Positions 41,089 to 50,295 of a stretch of DNA of 64,000 nt are shown one piece after another (the stretch's first letter is position 1; each line of letters opens with the position of its first letter). This DNA comes from Janthinobacterium sp. Marseille (lineage in GTDB: Bacteria; Pseudomonadota; Gammaproteobacteria; Burkholderiales; Burkholderiaceae_D), in NCBI RefSeq assembly GCF_000013625.1, contig NC_009659.1:930001-994000 (forward strand). The letters run 5' to 3'. A program made the position numbers and the translations under genes. The notes under the pieces were generated by a model that was given only the letters and a program-made list of their open reading frames with translations, was not told the DNA's origin and made no database searches.

Positions 41089-41709
41089 ATGTCCAATATT
41101 GCTGGAAAAGCATATGCCATGAATGTGATCACGCCGATCCGTTGGTATATGACTTGGATTAACAAGATAATTTTCTGGGTGGCACTAAGGAAGCCGGCCA
41201 CCCTCAAGGGTTTGATTACCCTGTCACTGATTCACTATGCACGCTGGGTCATCATCGGCAAGAACCAGTTTCCGCACCTGGATGAACGGCAGCCGAAGGA
41301 AAAGCTGAATTACGCGTATATGCTGTTTTTCAGTAATTTCAACGGCAGCTGGGCGCAATACGTCGATTCCTTCACGTTTGCGATTCCAAGCGGGCTGGAC
41401 CTGTTCTGGAAATGGAATATCCGTTATCCCAAGTCAGTCCCGCTGACACCCTTCCATTCCTATATCCAATTCAACCAGGTCCAGACTGATCACTATTACA
41501 ACGCCTATCCGATGGCGGCTGCGAACGATGTGAAGGCGGCGAAAACATTGAAAGCCGAATTGATCGCTTTCGATGCGAAGTTCGGCAATGCCGAACCGGA
41601 GCAATTCCTCAAACAGTACAAGACCCTGTTGCGCAGCCTGCAGCATGACCTCGGCGATATGCAACCGACGCCGATTGTCAGCCTGGCCGACCAGGCGAAA
41701 GGGGAATAA
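41089..41709 (+). CDS. Unknown protein 1 of the Dyp-peroxidase cluster
   Basis: A 206-residue protein with a good ribosome-binding site (AAGGGGA). No family is recognised. The N-terminus has the pattern N-I-x3-AYA-x5-PI (residues 3-17), which recurs with identical spacing in the next gene. A central FSNFNGSWAQYVDSF block also has a counterpart there. Two moderately hydrophobic stretches occur (WINKIIFWVAL, TLSLIHYARWVIIG), perhaps for membrane association. The C-terminal 50 residues are charged and helical. Its position as first gene, two bases before the second unknown gene and followed by the peroxidase, suggests a role with that enzyme. Confidence 0.75.
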   Translation: MSNIAGKAYAMNVITPIRWYMTWINKIIFWVALRKPATLKGLITLSLIHYARWVIIGKNQFPHLDERQPKEKLNYAYMLFFSNFNGSWAQYVDSFTFAIPSGLDLFWKWNIRYPKSVPLTPFHSYIQFNQVQTDHYYNAYPMAAANDVKAAKTLKAELIAFDAKFGNAEPEQFLKQYKTLLRSLQHDLGDMQPTPIVSLADQAKGE

Positions 41710-41711
41710 GC

Positions 41712-42407
41712 ATGGGGAATGTCAGCAATAATGCCTATGCCATCACCTGTTTGTGTCCGATCCAGAAAGGCCATATCGGCGGTACTGCATATAGCGATGA
41801 AGTGCGCCGGCGCTTGCAGGACTGGGGCCTGAATGAAATGAGCCCGATGGCGAAGGTGCCGCAAACTTATTTGTGCCGTTACTTCGTGCTCGACGATGTC
41901 TACTACGAATCGCTGCCCGGTACTGACTTCGGCGGCACCTGGTACGACTTCCTGTCCATCTTCTCTGATCGTTTCCGCCGGGCCGCCTTGCCGGAAGAAG
42001 ACCACCTGCAATCGAAATACCTGGTCTGGTGCTGCAATATCCACGGCGACCCCGATACCTACCTGCGCGAGATGTGGCAAGCCATCAGTGATGACATCCG
42101 TCACCTGTGGGGTTTTTGCTATGGCTTCGAACATGTATCGGATGCCGACAGCTTCGTTGCCTATATCAAGAAATGCCAATTGAAAGCCGCCTTGTTCTTC
42201 GTCGGGTCCAACGACGAACCGCTACCGGAACAATTGAAGGGACTCTACCTGAAGCAGGAGTTCTCGCGTTTCGTGACTGCACATCAGGGCTTGCCGGCCG
42301 TCGAGCTGCAACAGGCATATCAGGAATTTATCCAGCGGGTTGACCCGGGCAATTTACAGGAGCCGACATGGCTTCCCGGTCAATCCACTGTCAATAAACA
42401 ATCGTAG
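41712..42407 (+). CDS. Unknown protein 2 of the Dyp-peroxidase cluster
   Basis: A 231-residue protein, two bases behind unknown protein 1 and 12 bases before the peroxidase gene. It shares with its neighbour the N-V-x3-AYA-x5-PI N-terminus and a TDFGGTWYDFLSIF block aligning with SNFNGSWAQYVDSF. Overall it lacks clear membrane segments and has several Cys (CLCPI, WCCNI). Alternating beta and helix with a repeated motif would suit a ferredoxin-like alpha/beta fold as in Dyp peroxidases, but this is inference. It could be an accessory subunit or a distant peroxidase-fold relative without the haem residues. Confidence 0.75.
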   Translation: MGNVSNNAYAITCLCPIQKGHIGGTAYSDEVRRRLQDWGLNEMSPMAKVPQTYLCRYFVLDDVYYESLPGTDFGGTWYDFLSIFSDRFRRAALPEEDHLQSKYLVWCCNIHGDPDTYLREMWQAISDDIRHLWGFCYGFEHVSDADSFVAYIKKCQLKAALFFVGSNDEPLPEQLKGLYLKQEFSRFVTAHQGLPAVELQQAYQEFIQRVDPGNLQEPTWLPGQSTVNKQS

Positions 42408-42419
42408 AAGGATCTTCTT

Positions 42420-43949
42420 GTGAGCAAAGTTCTGGACTTGATGGATATCCAAGGCAACGTGATCCGTGCCTATGGTCGTTACAATTTTCCCTATGCACGC
42501 TATGTGTTTTTGAATATCCGCGATGGTGCACGCGGACGCGAGTTCGTGCGCAAGGTGACCGAACAGGTCACGACAGCGGTGAATTGGGGGCAGGGGCCGA
42601 ATCCGATTGAAAAACCGATGTCGACCGTGAATGTCGCCTTCACCTATCCCGGCCTGAAGACGCTGGAGTTGCCGCGTGCATCGCTGATCGGCTTCCCGAT
42701 GGAATTCGTGATGGGGATGAAGAAGCGTGTCGATATCCTCGGCGATGACAAACGCAGCGCCCCCGACTACTGGGATCCGATCTGGAAAGAAAGCCGCGAA
42801 CATGACCGTCATAAGGACGTGCATGTGTGGATTTCGATCAATGGTCAAACGCGTGAGGCCATGCAGCAAAGCTATGAGTGGCTGCAAAAGATAGTGCATG
42901 ACAGCGCCGGCGGTGTCGCCATCCTGTCCGGCCATCGCGGTGACGACGGTGCCGAACACCTGCCGTTCCAGGATGTGCATGCGGTATTCGAAAACGGTAA
43001 GGCGACCAGCAAGGAGCACTTTGGCTATACCGACGGTATCGGCGATCCGGTCTTCGAAGGTTTGCCGGGCAAGCCGGAGCGTGTGGTCGGACGCGGCAAG
43101 CAACTCAAGGGTGGCAAATGGGCGCCGCTGGCAACCGGTGAATTTATCCTCGGACATAGGGATGAGGCGGAAGAGTATCCGATCGCGCCGGCACCGCAGT
43201 TATTGTCGCGCAACGGTACCTTCATGGTGTATCGCAAGTTGCATGAAAACGTCGGTACCTTCAATGCCTACCTGGAACAGGAGGGTGCGAAGTACCCGGG
43301 CGGCAAGGAATTGCTGGCAGCGAAGTTCGTCGGCCGCTGGCGTGACAATGGCGCACCTATCGTGTCGGCACCGGATGTCGCGAGCAAGGCGCAATGGGAT
43401 GCCAAGTTCGCAGCCGCCACGCCGGCTGAACGTGATCGCATGTTGAGCGGCTTTACTTTCGATGACGATATGGATGGTGCCAAATGTCCGTTCAGCTCGC
43501 ATATGCGCCGCATCAATCCGCGTGCTTCGCTGGAACTGACGCCGAATGCCTTCGATACCCCGGGTGCACTGGCAAATCGCCGTCGCGTAATACGACGCGG
43601 CTTGCCATATGGTGAAGTGAAGGATCCGGCGCGTGATGACGGTAATCACGGCATCGTCATCATGATGCTGAACTCCAGCATCAATCGCCAGTTCGAGTTC
43701 GTGCAGCAGCAGTGGATCAATTATGGCAATGATTTCCGTGCTGCCAATGACAAGGAAATCATCCTCGGCAACCACGATGACGAGCATCCGAGCAAGGCGG
43801 TATTGCAGGTCGAAAAGGATAGTGATGAAGCACCATACTTCCTGTCGAAGATTCCACGCCTGGTCGAAACGCGTGGCGGTGATTACTTCTTCATTCCGAG
43901 CATGACGGCATTGCGCATGATTGCGAAGGGTATCGTCGATCCGACCTGA
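42420..43949 (+). CDS. Dyp-type haem peroxidase
   Basis: A 509-residue enzyme starting with GTG at 42420 behind an AAGGA site. The distal GxxDG motif is HFGYTDGIGDP (Asp205). The proximal haem ligand is probably His361 in SSHMRRINPRAS, and the RRGLPYG segment near 393 carries the distal Arg. No signal peptide is present, so it is cytoplasmic or cargo-loaded. The sequence is longer than the roughly 300-residue class A/B enzymes and fits the longer class C/D type. These enzymes oxidise dyes, phenolics and lignin-like compounds with hydrogen peroxide. It is cotranscribed with two unknown genes and converges with a catalase-like gene. Confidence 0.9.
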   Translation: MSKVLDLMDIQGNVIRAYGRYNFPYARYVFLNIRDGARGREFVRKVTEQVTTAVNWGQGPNPIEKPMSTVNVAFTYPGLKTLELPRASLIGFPMEFVMGMKKRVDILGDDKRSAPDYWDPIWKESREHDRHKDVHVWISINGQTREAMQQSYEWLQKIVHDSAGGVAILSGHRGDDGAEHLPFQDVHAVFENGKATSKEHFGYTDGIGDPVFEGLPGKPERVVGRGKQLKGGKWAPLATGEFILGHRDEAEEYPIAPAPQLLSRNGTFMVYRKLHENVGTFNAYLEQEGAKYPGGKELLAAKFVGRWRDNGAPIVSAPDVASKAQWDAKFAAATPAERDRMLSGFTFDDDMDGAKCPFSSHMRRINPRASLELTPNAFDTPGALANRRRVIRRGLPYGEVKDPARDDGNHGIVIMMLNSSINRQFEFVQQQWINYGNDFRAANDKEIILGNHDDEHPSKAVLQVEKDSDEAPYFLSKIPRLVETRGGDYFFIPSMTALRMIAKGIVDPT

Positions 43950-43966
43950 TACAGGTCCCGGCAAGC

Positions 43967-43998
43967 AAAAGGGAAGCCAAAGCGGCTTCCCTTTTTTA
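43967..43998. terminator. Terminator between the Dyp and catalase-like genes
   Basis: AAAAGGGAAGCC pairs with GGCTTCCCTTTT, with T-rich tails on the plus strand and A-rich on the other side. It serves the converging transcripts. Confidence 0.92.
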
Positions 43999-44024
43999 TT
44001 TCAGCTTGCGGCTTGAATGACGGT

Positions 44025-45035
44025 TCAGATTTCCCAGCTGCCCGGTTCTTTGCGTGTCACCTTATTGTATTCGTGACGGAAGGTGGAGATCGCGTCGTAG
44101 ACGATTTTTCGGGCGCGGTTGATGCCGCCCAGCGGACGGTGTGCCGGCAGGCTGTGCCATGGCGTAAACGACAGGTTTTCGCCAAATACACGTTGTGCTT
44201 CGCTGTCGAATTCCTGTTGCAGGATGCGTATCGTCGCCACTTTGCGGAATGGCGATTCGCTTTCCTTCCATTCCTTGCCCGGATCTTCGATCGGCATATT
44301 CTCGGCGTTTGTTTGCAGCTGTACCGTGAAGTCGAACCTGGCTTCGCCCTGGCCCAATTGCCGCACCATGGCCTGGCGCAGGTAATCCGGCCCCGGATTC
44401 GGTGGCATCGCATCCGGGTGCGGGACATGCGGGATTGCCGAGTATTTGACGGCGGTGTCGCCGAATAAATAAGGTGTGGTGCTCCAGTAGCGCATTTGCA
44501 ATGGATTGGCGAACTTCTTCAGCGAAGTCACGAGGTTCCAGATCACGCGCCAATGGGTCGCGAAGAAGCCGATCTTGGCCCATATGCTGCCGGTCATGGC
44601 TTTGATCAGTGCATCGAATTCCTCGACGTTCCTGGTCACGAAGACATTGGTGCTGATGACGATGAAGTCCTGGGTTTGTTCGTGGCGCTCGCTGTCCAGC
44701 AATTTATCGCCGGGTACGCCCATCAGCTTGATCGCCATGCCGCGGATGTCGCGCGCCTTGTCTGCCTGTATCGTGCCATCCTGGTTGGAGAAACGGATCC
44801 AGGCCTGGTAGCTGCGTGGCTCGGCGAAAATACCGACGCGCAGTTCGGGTGCCAGATTGCTTTCAACTGTAAATTCCGCCTTGACCACGCCATGCATTTT
44901 TGGGTGCGCATCGCGGCGCATAATGCCGGTCGGGTTGTCGCGGATGATCTTGGCTTTGAGGCGGGCGGCGAGGTCTTCGGTGTATTGCTGTTCCCCAACC
45001 GGAATGCATTCTTGCGCGAGTGTGTTGTCTGACAT
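44025..45035 (-). CDS. Catalase-like haem protein (y4iL-type)
   Basis: A 336-residue protein of the catalase-fold superfamily without the full catalase length (about 480-750). His48 in KMHGVVKAEF is the distal His, Asn130 in STNVF the distal Asn, and the proximal tyrosine is in RKIVY (Arg309-x3-Tyr313). SNQDGTIQADKARDIRGMAIKL is a family block. Relatives of this type are annotated as catalase-like or as associated with lipid peroxide metabolism, and their activity is mostly untested. It is transcribed towards the Dyp gene and starts 121 bases from the kinase-cluster promoter region. Together with the Dyp peroxidase it suggests a peroxide or lipid-hydroperoxide function. Confidence 0.85.
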   Translation of the reverse strand: MSDNTLAQECIPVGEQQYTEDLAARLKAKIIRDNPTGIMRRDAHPKMHGVVKAEFTVESNLAPELRVGIFAEPRSYQAWIRFSNQDGTIQADKARDIRGMAIKLMGVPGDKLLDSERHEQTQDFIVISTNVFVTRNVEEFDALIKAMTGSIWAKIGFFATHWRVIWNLVTSLKKFANPLQMRYWSTTPYLFGDTAVKYSAIPHVPHPDAMPPNPGPDYLRQAMVRQLGQGEARFDFTVQLQTNAENMPIEDPGKEWKESESPFRKVATIRILQQEFDSEAQRVFGENLSFTPWHSLPAHRPLGGINRARKIVYDAISTFRHEYNKVTRKEPGSWEI

Positions 45036-45114
45036 AAATTAATTGTAGATTTGATACCACATCATGGCCGCGCACTAGAGGATTCAGCTATATTACGCGG
45101 GGCGGTTGAGCGAA

Positions 45115-45140
45115 TAACAGTTGCCTATAATTAACTGTAA
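45115..45140 (+). promoter_or_regulatory. Possible promoter/operator upstream of the sensor kinase
   Basis: A perfect TATAAT (45126-45131) lies between the inverted arms ACAGTT (45117-45122) and AACTGT (45133-45138). No good -35 is at the usual distance. The symmetric arms around a -10 box could be a repressor site. A transcript starting about 45138 would first meet the ATG at 45157. Confidence 0.4.
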
Positions 45141-45271
45141 TTAATTTTTTTGCAAGATGAACTGGCACCCTTTGTCGCCAATTTGCGATCAAATCGGAGC
45201 ATCAAATCAAATTCCCACAGCAATCTGCCTGGTCACCATTAGCGAAGCGCTCAAGCCAGACGCAAGTCAGC

Positions 45272-48200
45272 TTGCACCGCACGATGTTTTTCCGTGCGTC
45301 CGCGATTTCGGATGAGGCGGAAGAGCCGGTTGATATTCCTGTTTACGACCTGAATGCCGCCCTGCATTTATTCGTTGCCCTGATCGAGGGTTTGAGCGAA
45401 GTGCATAAACGCGTCGACCTGCATCAGGCAGTGTGCATGGCCAACCTGCGCCTGCTGCATGACGGTTCGGTTGAATTCCGTAATGATGCGACAGTACCGC
45501 TGGCCTATAGCTCGCCGGAACAAACCGGTCGCATGAACCGCCAGGTCGATTACCGCAGCGATTACTATTCACTCGGCATCGTGTTGTATGAACTCCTGAG
45601 CGGGCATTTGCCTTTCGAGTCGGATAGCGTGATGGAGCTGGTATACAGCCATATTGCGAAGAAGCCGCTGCCACCGAGCCGCTTCAATCCGGCGATTCCG
45701 GAAACGGTAGGCAATATCGTCCTTAAGCTGCTGGCCAAGAATGCCGAGGATAGATACCAGAGCCTGGAAGGCTTGCTCAGCGATATAGAGCAATGCCGGG
45801 CCGCCTTGCAGGAAAGCGGCATCATTCCGCCTTTCCCATTGGCGCAACATGACGTCTGTGACCGCCTGCAAATTTCACAAAAATTGTATGGCCGCGAGTG
45901 CGAATATGCGCGCTTGCTGAATGCATTCAAGAATGTAACGGCGGGTACCACCGAACTGCTGCTGGTGACCGGTTACTCGGGCGTCGGTAAATCCTCGCTG
46001 GTGAATGAAATCCATAAGCCGGTGGTCGCGCAGGGTGGTTACTTCATCTCCGGTAAATTCGACCAGTTCAAGCGCACTATCCCGTACTCCGCGTTTAACC
46101 AGGCTTTCCGCGAATTGATGCGGCAAATCCTGACTGAAAGCGAAAGCCGGATTGCCGAATGGCGCGTCAAATTATTGAAAGCGCTGGGCCCGAACGGGCA
46201 ATTGATCATCGATGCGATTCCGGAACTGGAATTCATCATCGGCAAGCAGCCACAGGTGCCCTTGCCGAGTGCCACGCGCAATAGCTTCAACTACGTGATG
46301 CAAAACTTCGTCAGTGTGTTTACACGTGTCGAACATCCTATCGTCCTGTTCCTCGATGACTTGCAATGGGCCGATGCCGCGTCGCTGAAACTCATCAGCC
46401 TGCTGATGCGGAATCTGAACGATCCCTGCCTGCTCCTGATCGGGGCTTACCGCAGCAATGAAGTCGATATTGCACATCCGCTGAACCTGACGCTGGACCT
46501 GATCCGCAAGGACGCCAACGTCACGACCATAGAGCTGAACCCCTTATCAGACCTGAGTATCCTCGAGATGGTGGCGGATACGCTGCAATGCGAAGAAGCG
46601 GAAGCGATTTCACTGGCCAGCCTGATTTATCGCAAGACGCTGGGTAATCCTTTCTTCATCGGCCAGTTCATCAAGAGCCTCAACAGCGATGGTTTCCTGT
46701 TCTTTGAAAACGGTCGCTGGCGCTGGAATATCGCGCAGATCGAAGAACTCAACATCACCGATAACGTGGTCGACCTGTTGACCAAGGAATTACGGCGCCT
46801 GCCGGAATCCACGCAACGCCTGTTGACGATTGCAGCTTGCATCGGCAGCCGTTTTGATTTGCAAACGCTGGAAACCGTCAGCCAGCGCAGCAAGCAGGAA
46901 ATCGGCGAACTCTTGCACGATGCGATCCAGACCGGCCTGGTGTTGCCGGCCGAGCATACGGTGGCAGCCACCGCCTTGGTGTCTTACGTTTACCAGTTCC
47001 GGCACGATAAGGTGCAACAAGCGGCCTATGAAGGTATCGCCAAGTACGAAGCCGATGCGATCCATCTGGAAATCGGCCGCCTGCTGCTAAATAGTCTGAC
47101 AGAAGAAGAGAAAGAAGAATCCATTTTTGAGCTGGTCGATCACCTGAACCAGGGCCGCTCCTTGCTGACGCAGCACAGCGAAAAAGAAACGCTGGCGGAA
47201 TTGAATCTGCAGGCGGCGAAGAAGGCGCGCAAATCGGCGGCTTTTGACGTGCACCGTGATTGCATCAATATTGCCAGCGAATTCGGCAGCGTACATATCT
47301 GGCGTGAAAAACAGGTTTTCATGCATGAGCTGTACATGGAAAAAATCAATGCCGCCTTCGCCCGCGCCGACTACAAGGAAATGGAAAAACTGTGCCAGAT
47401 CGTCTGTGAGCACAGTGAAACACCAGGCGAAATCATCGCCGCCAAGAATTACCTGATACGTTGCTACGGCGCGATCTACAAGCCGCAAGAGCTGATGAAG
47501 ACCGGCATCGAAATGCTGGAAATTGCCGGCATCAGGATACCGGCCAACCTGAATGAAAAACATATCCTGCTGGCACGCCTGAAGCTGAAAGTGGCGATGC
47601 GCGGACGTGACCCGCTGGAGCTGGAACACCTGCCGCCGGCAACTGATCCGGGCTACCTGCTGCAATTGCATGCGACCATGGCCTTCCTCGGCTACGGCTT
47701 CACCTACCTGGCAGGTTCGAATGCCGTGCTGTGGGTCGCGCTGGAAATGGTTAGGCGCTCGATCCATTACGGCTCATCGCCGCATTGCGCGTACGCCTAT
47801 GCAGTCTGGGGCCGCACGCTGGTGGGCAAGCTGGGCAAGATCGTCGACGGCTATAAATTCGGCAAGGTCGCGGCGCAACTGGGTGGTGACAAGATATCGC
47901 TGGGTGCGGCCGGGATTTTCCACGGCATCATCCGGCACCATCGCGAACACCTGCGCCTGTCGCTGGAACCACTGATGGATATTTACGTCAAGGCGATGGA
48001 AACCGGCGACCGGCCGGGCGCGATGGTGGCGCTGTCCTTCTCCGACGCGATCCGTTTCCAGTCCGGCGGCAATGTGCAGGAAGCGCTTCAGACGATACGC
48101 AAGGATCTCGATATCTATCGCAAGATGGATTATGCCGCTTTGCTCGGCGTCATGATTCCATGGGCCTTGCTGTTCTCGCGCCTGGTCGGTGAATCCATCA

Positions 48201-50287
48201 CCGACATCACGCAAGGCCGCGACCAAGAGGATTATGTGCAGTCGCGCAAGAATGCTGCCGATCCCTGGGGCATTTTCTATGTGCGCACGATACAGGCTAT
48301 CGGTGAGTACTACTTCGGCGAATTCGTCAAAGCACGCATGCATGCGGCGGAAGCGATGGAATTGCCGGGCTTTCATTTTGGTACGCCGTCATCCGGTTTC
48401 CTGATGTGGGTACATTCGCTGTCGGAATTGGCGTTGTGCCGTCCTTACGATGCACACGCATCGAGCGCGCTGGCACGGGTCAGGGTTTGGCAGCATCAGT
48501 TCAAGGCATGGGCCGATCATGCACCTATGAATTACCGGCATAAATGGCAATTGGTCGAAGCTGAGCGGTATCGTGTGAGCGACCGGAACAGGCAAGCCGA
48601 GCAAGCTTATGAACAGGCAATTTCCGGTGCACGCAAATACGGCTTCATCAATGATGAAGCGCTGGCACATGAATTGACCGGTAAGTATTATCTGGGGCAG
48701 GGCAAGGACATCAATGCACGCATGCACCTGGAACAGGCACATGCTCGCTATGAAGAATGGGGTGCATTCGCCAAGGCGAGGCAGATGGAAGAAGCGTACC
48801 CGATTTTGCTGGCACGGGTGATTACGCGCCGTCGTCAGAATAGCCGGGACCTCGAAGATGCGCGCGAACGGCAGGTCGATATACAAACGGTGATCAAGGC
48901 ATCGCAGACGCTATCGGGTGAAATCCAGCTCGATAAATTGCTTTCCAAGCTGATGCGCCTATTGATTGAAAATGCCGGTGCACAAAAGGGTGCGTTGCTC
49001 TTGATGGAGCACGGCCGCCTGTTTATCCAGGCCGAAGTCAGTGCGGACGGCACCATCGTCGTCGAGCAGGAATTACCGCTGGAAAAAAGCACGACGCTGG
49101 GCCTGGCCGTCATCAATTATGTGAAGCGTACACACGGCAACGTGGTGCTGGGTGATGCCGGGAATGACAGCCAATTCAACGGCGATCCCTATATAGAACG
49201 CGAGCGACCGAAATCGATACTGTGCCTGCCTTTGCAAAAGCAGGGGCAATTGATCGGCGTGCTGTATATGGAAAATAATCTGGCGGTCGATGCCTTTACG
49301 CCGGAACATACGGAACTGCTCCAAATCCTGTCGACGCAGATCGCGATTTCACTGGAAAACGCCGGCCTGTATAACGACCTCGAACAAAAAATCGAAGCGC
49401 GTACGCAAGCCCTGATTCAAAAGAATACCGAATTGCATGACACGCTGAACTCCCTGCGCCGCACGCAAAAGCAATTGGTCGAATCGGCCAAACTGGCTTC
49501 TCTGGGCCAATTGGTGGCCGGGGTTGCACATGAAATCAATACGCCGCTGGGCGTCGGCGTCACCGGCGCTTCAACGCTGGCGGAAGAAACGGCACGATTG
49601 AAATCATTATTCCAGAGCGGTGCGATGAAGCGCTCCGACCTGGATGCCTATGTCGGTACTGCAGGGACTATCAGCAAATTGCTGCTGTCGAATATGGAGC
49701 GCGCCGCGACGCTGATACAAAGCTTTAAGGATGTAGCGGTCGACCAGACCAGCGAAGAGCGGCGTACCTTCCGCCTCAAGGCTTATATCGATGAAATCCT
49801 GTCCAACCTGAGTCCGATGTTGCGTCGCTCCGAGCACAGGGTGGCGGTCGATTGCGATGAGGCGATAGAGGTCGATACCTATCCCGGTGCCTTGTCGCAA
49901 GTCATTACCAATCTGGTCATGAATTCCTTGCTGCATGCATTCACTGACCATGTGCCGGGTGAGATCCTGATCGTCGTGCGCAGTGTGTACGAACAGGGAC
50001 AGGAAACCGATATGATCGAGCTCAGCCTGTCCGATAACGGTCAAGGTATCCCGCAGGAAAACCTGGCCAAGATCTTTGATCCTTTCTTCACGACTACACG
50101 CGGTCGTGGCGGCAGCGGCCTGGGCCTGAACATCGTGCACAATCTGGTCACTAGCAGTTTGCAGGGCCAGATTGCGGTGGAAAGCCAATTGGGTGTGGGT
50201 ACCACTTTCATCCTGCGTTTCCCGCGCAGCCCGGTCGAAGCGGTAGCGAACCAGGAAAACGATAGTGGCGGACCAGGCCATGTTTAG
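45272..50287 (+). CDS. Multidomain sensor: degenerate Ser/Thr kinase, AAA ATPase, GAF, histidine kinase
   Basis: A 1671-residue signalling protein. Residues about 25-170 are the C-lobe of a Ser/Thr kinase ([37 protein letters not shown]), but the glycine loop, ATP lysine, HRD and DFG motifs are missing or altered, so it is a pseudokinase or truncated. Residues about 207-500 form an AAA-type ATPase with Walker [10 protein letters not shown] (about 232) and Walker [11 protein letters not shown] (about 358). A long helical region leads to a GAF domain (about 1210-1365) and an active histidine kinase (AHEINTPL, His near 1417; HATPase N, G1 and G2 boxes to 1655). The TTG at 45272 has no ribosome-binding site; the ATG at 45284 is an alternative. 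An upstream frame (45157-45312) may be its true N-terminus (see findings). The hybrid kinase follows in 8 bases. Confidence 0.85.
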   Translation: MHRTMFFRASAISDEAEEPVDIPVYDLNAALHLFVALIEGLSEVHKRVDLHQAVCMANLRLLHDGSVEFRNDATVPLAYSSPEQTGRMNRQVDYRSDYYSLGIVLYELLSGHLPFESDSVMELVYSHIAKKPLPPSRFNPAIPETVGNIVLKLLAKNAEDRYQSLEGLLSDIEQCRAALQESGIIPPFPLAQHDVCDRLQISQKLYGRECEYARLLNAFKNVTAGTTELLLVTGYSGVGKSSLVNEIHKPVVAQGGYFISGKFDQFKRTIPYSAFNQAFRELMRQILTESESRIAEWRVKLLKALGPNGQLIIDAIPELEFIIGKQPQVPLPSATRNSFNYVMQNFVSVFTRVEHPIVLFLDDLQWADAASLKLISLLMRNLNDPCLLLIGAYRSNEVDIAHPLNLTLDLIRKDANVTTIELNPLSDLSILEMVADTLQCEEAEAISLASLIYRKTLGNPFFIGQFIKSLNSDGFLFFENGRWRWNIAQIEELNITDNVVDLLTKELRRLPESTQRLLTIAACIGSRFDLQTLETVSQRSKQEIGELLHDAIQTGLVLPAEHTVAATALVSYVYQFRHDKVQQAAYEGIAKYEADAIHLEIGRLLLNSLTEEEKEESIFELVDHLNQGRSLLTQHSEKETLAELNLQAAKKARKSAAFDVHRDCINIASEFGSVHIWREKQVFMHELYMEKINAAFARADYKEMEKLCQIVCEHSETPGEIIAAKNYLIRCYGAIYKPQELMKTGIEMLEIAGIRIPANLNEKHILLARLKLKVAMRGRDPLELEHLPPATDPGYLLQLHATMAFLGYGFTYLAGSNAVLWVALEMVRRSIHYGSSPHCAYAYAVWGRTLVGKLGKIVDGYKFGKVAAQLGGDKISLGAAGIFHGIIRHHREHLRLSLEPLMDIYVKAMETGDRPGAMVALSFSDAIRFQSGGNVQEALQTIRKDLDIYRKMDYAALLGVMIPWALLFSRLVGESITDITQGRDQEDYVQSRKNAADPWGIFYVRTIQAIGEYYFGEFVKARMHAAEAMELPGFHFGTPSSGFLMWVHSLSELALCRPYDAHASSALARVRVWQHQFKAWADHAPMNYRHKWQLVEAERYRVSDRNRQAEQAYEQAISGARKYGFINDEALAHELTGKYYLGQGKDINARMHLEQAHARYEEWGAFAKARQMEEAYPILLARVITRRRQNSRDLEDARERQVDIQTVIKASQTLSGEIQLDKLLSKLMRLLIENAGAQKGALLLMEHGRLFIQAEVSADGTIVVEQELPLEKSTTLGLAVINYVKRTHGNVVLGDAGNDSQFNGDPYIERERPKSILCLPLQKQGQLIGVLYMENNLAVDAFTPEHTELLQILSTQIAISLENAGLYNDLEQKIEARTQALIQKNTELHDTLNSLRRTQKQLVESAKLASLGQLVAGVAHEINTPLGVGVTGASTLAEETARLKSLFQSGAMKRSDLDAYVGTAGTISKLLLSNMERAATLIQSFKDVAVDQTSEERRTFRLKAYIDEILSNLSPMLRRSEHRVAVDCDEAIEVDTYPGALSQVITNLVMNSLLHAFTDHVPGEILIVVRSVYEQGQETDMIELSLSDNGQGIPQENLAKIFDPFFTTTRGRGGSGLGLNIVHNLVTSSLQGQIAVESQLGVGTTFILRFPRSPVEAVANQENDSGGPGHV

Positions 50288-50295
50288 GATGCGCG

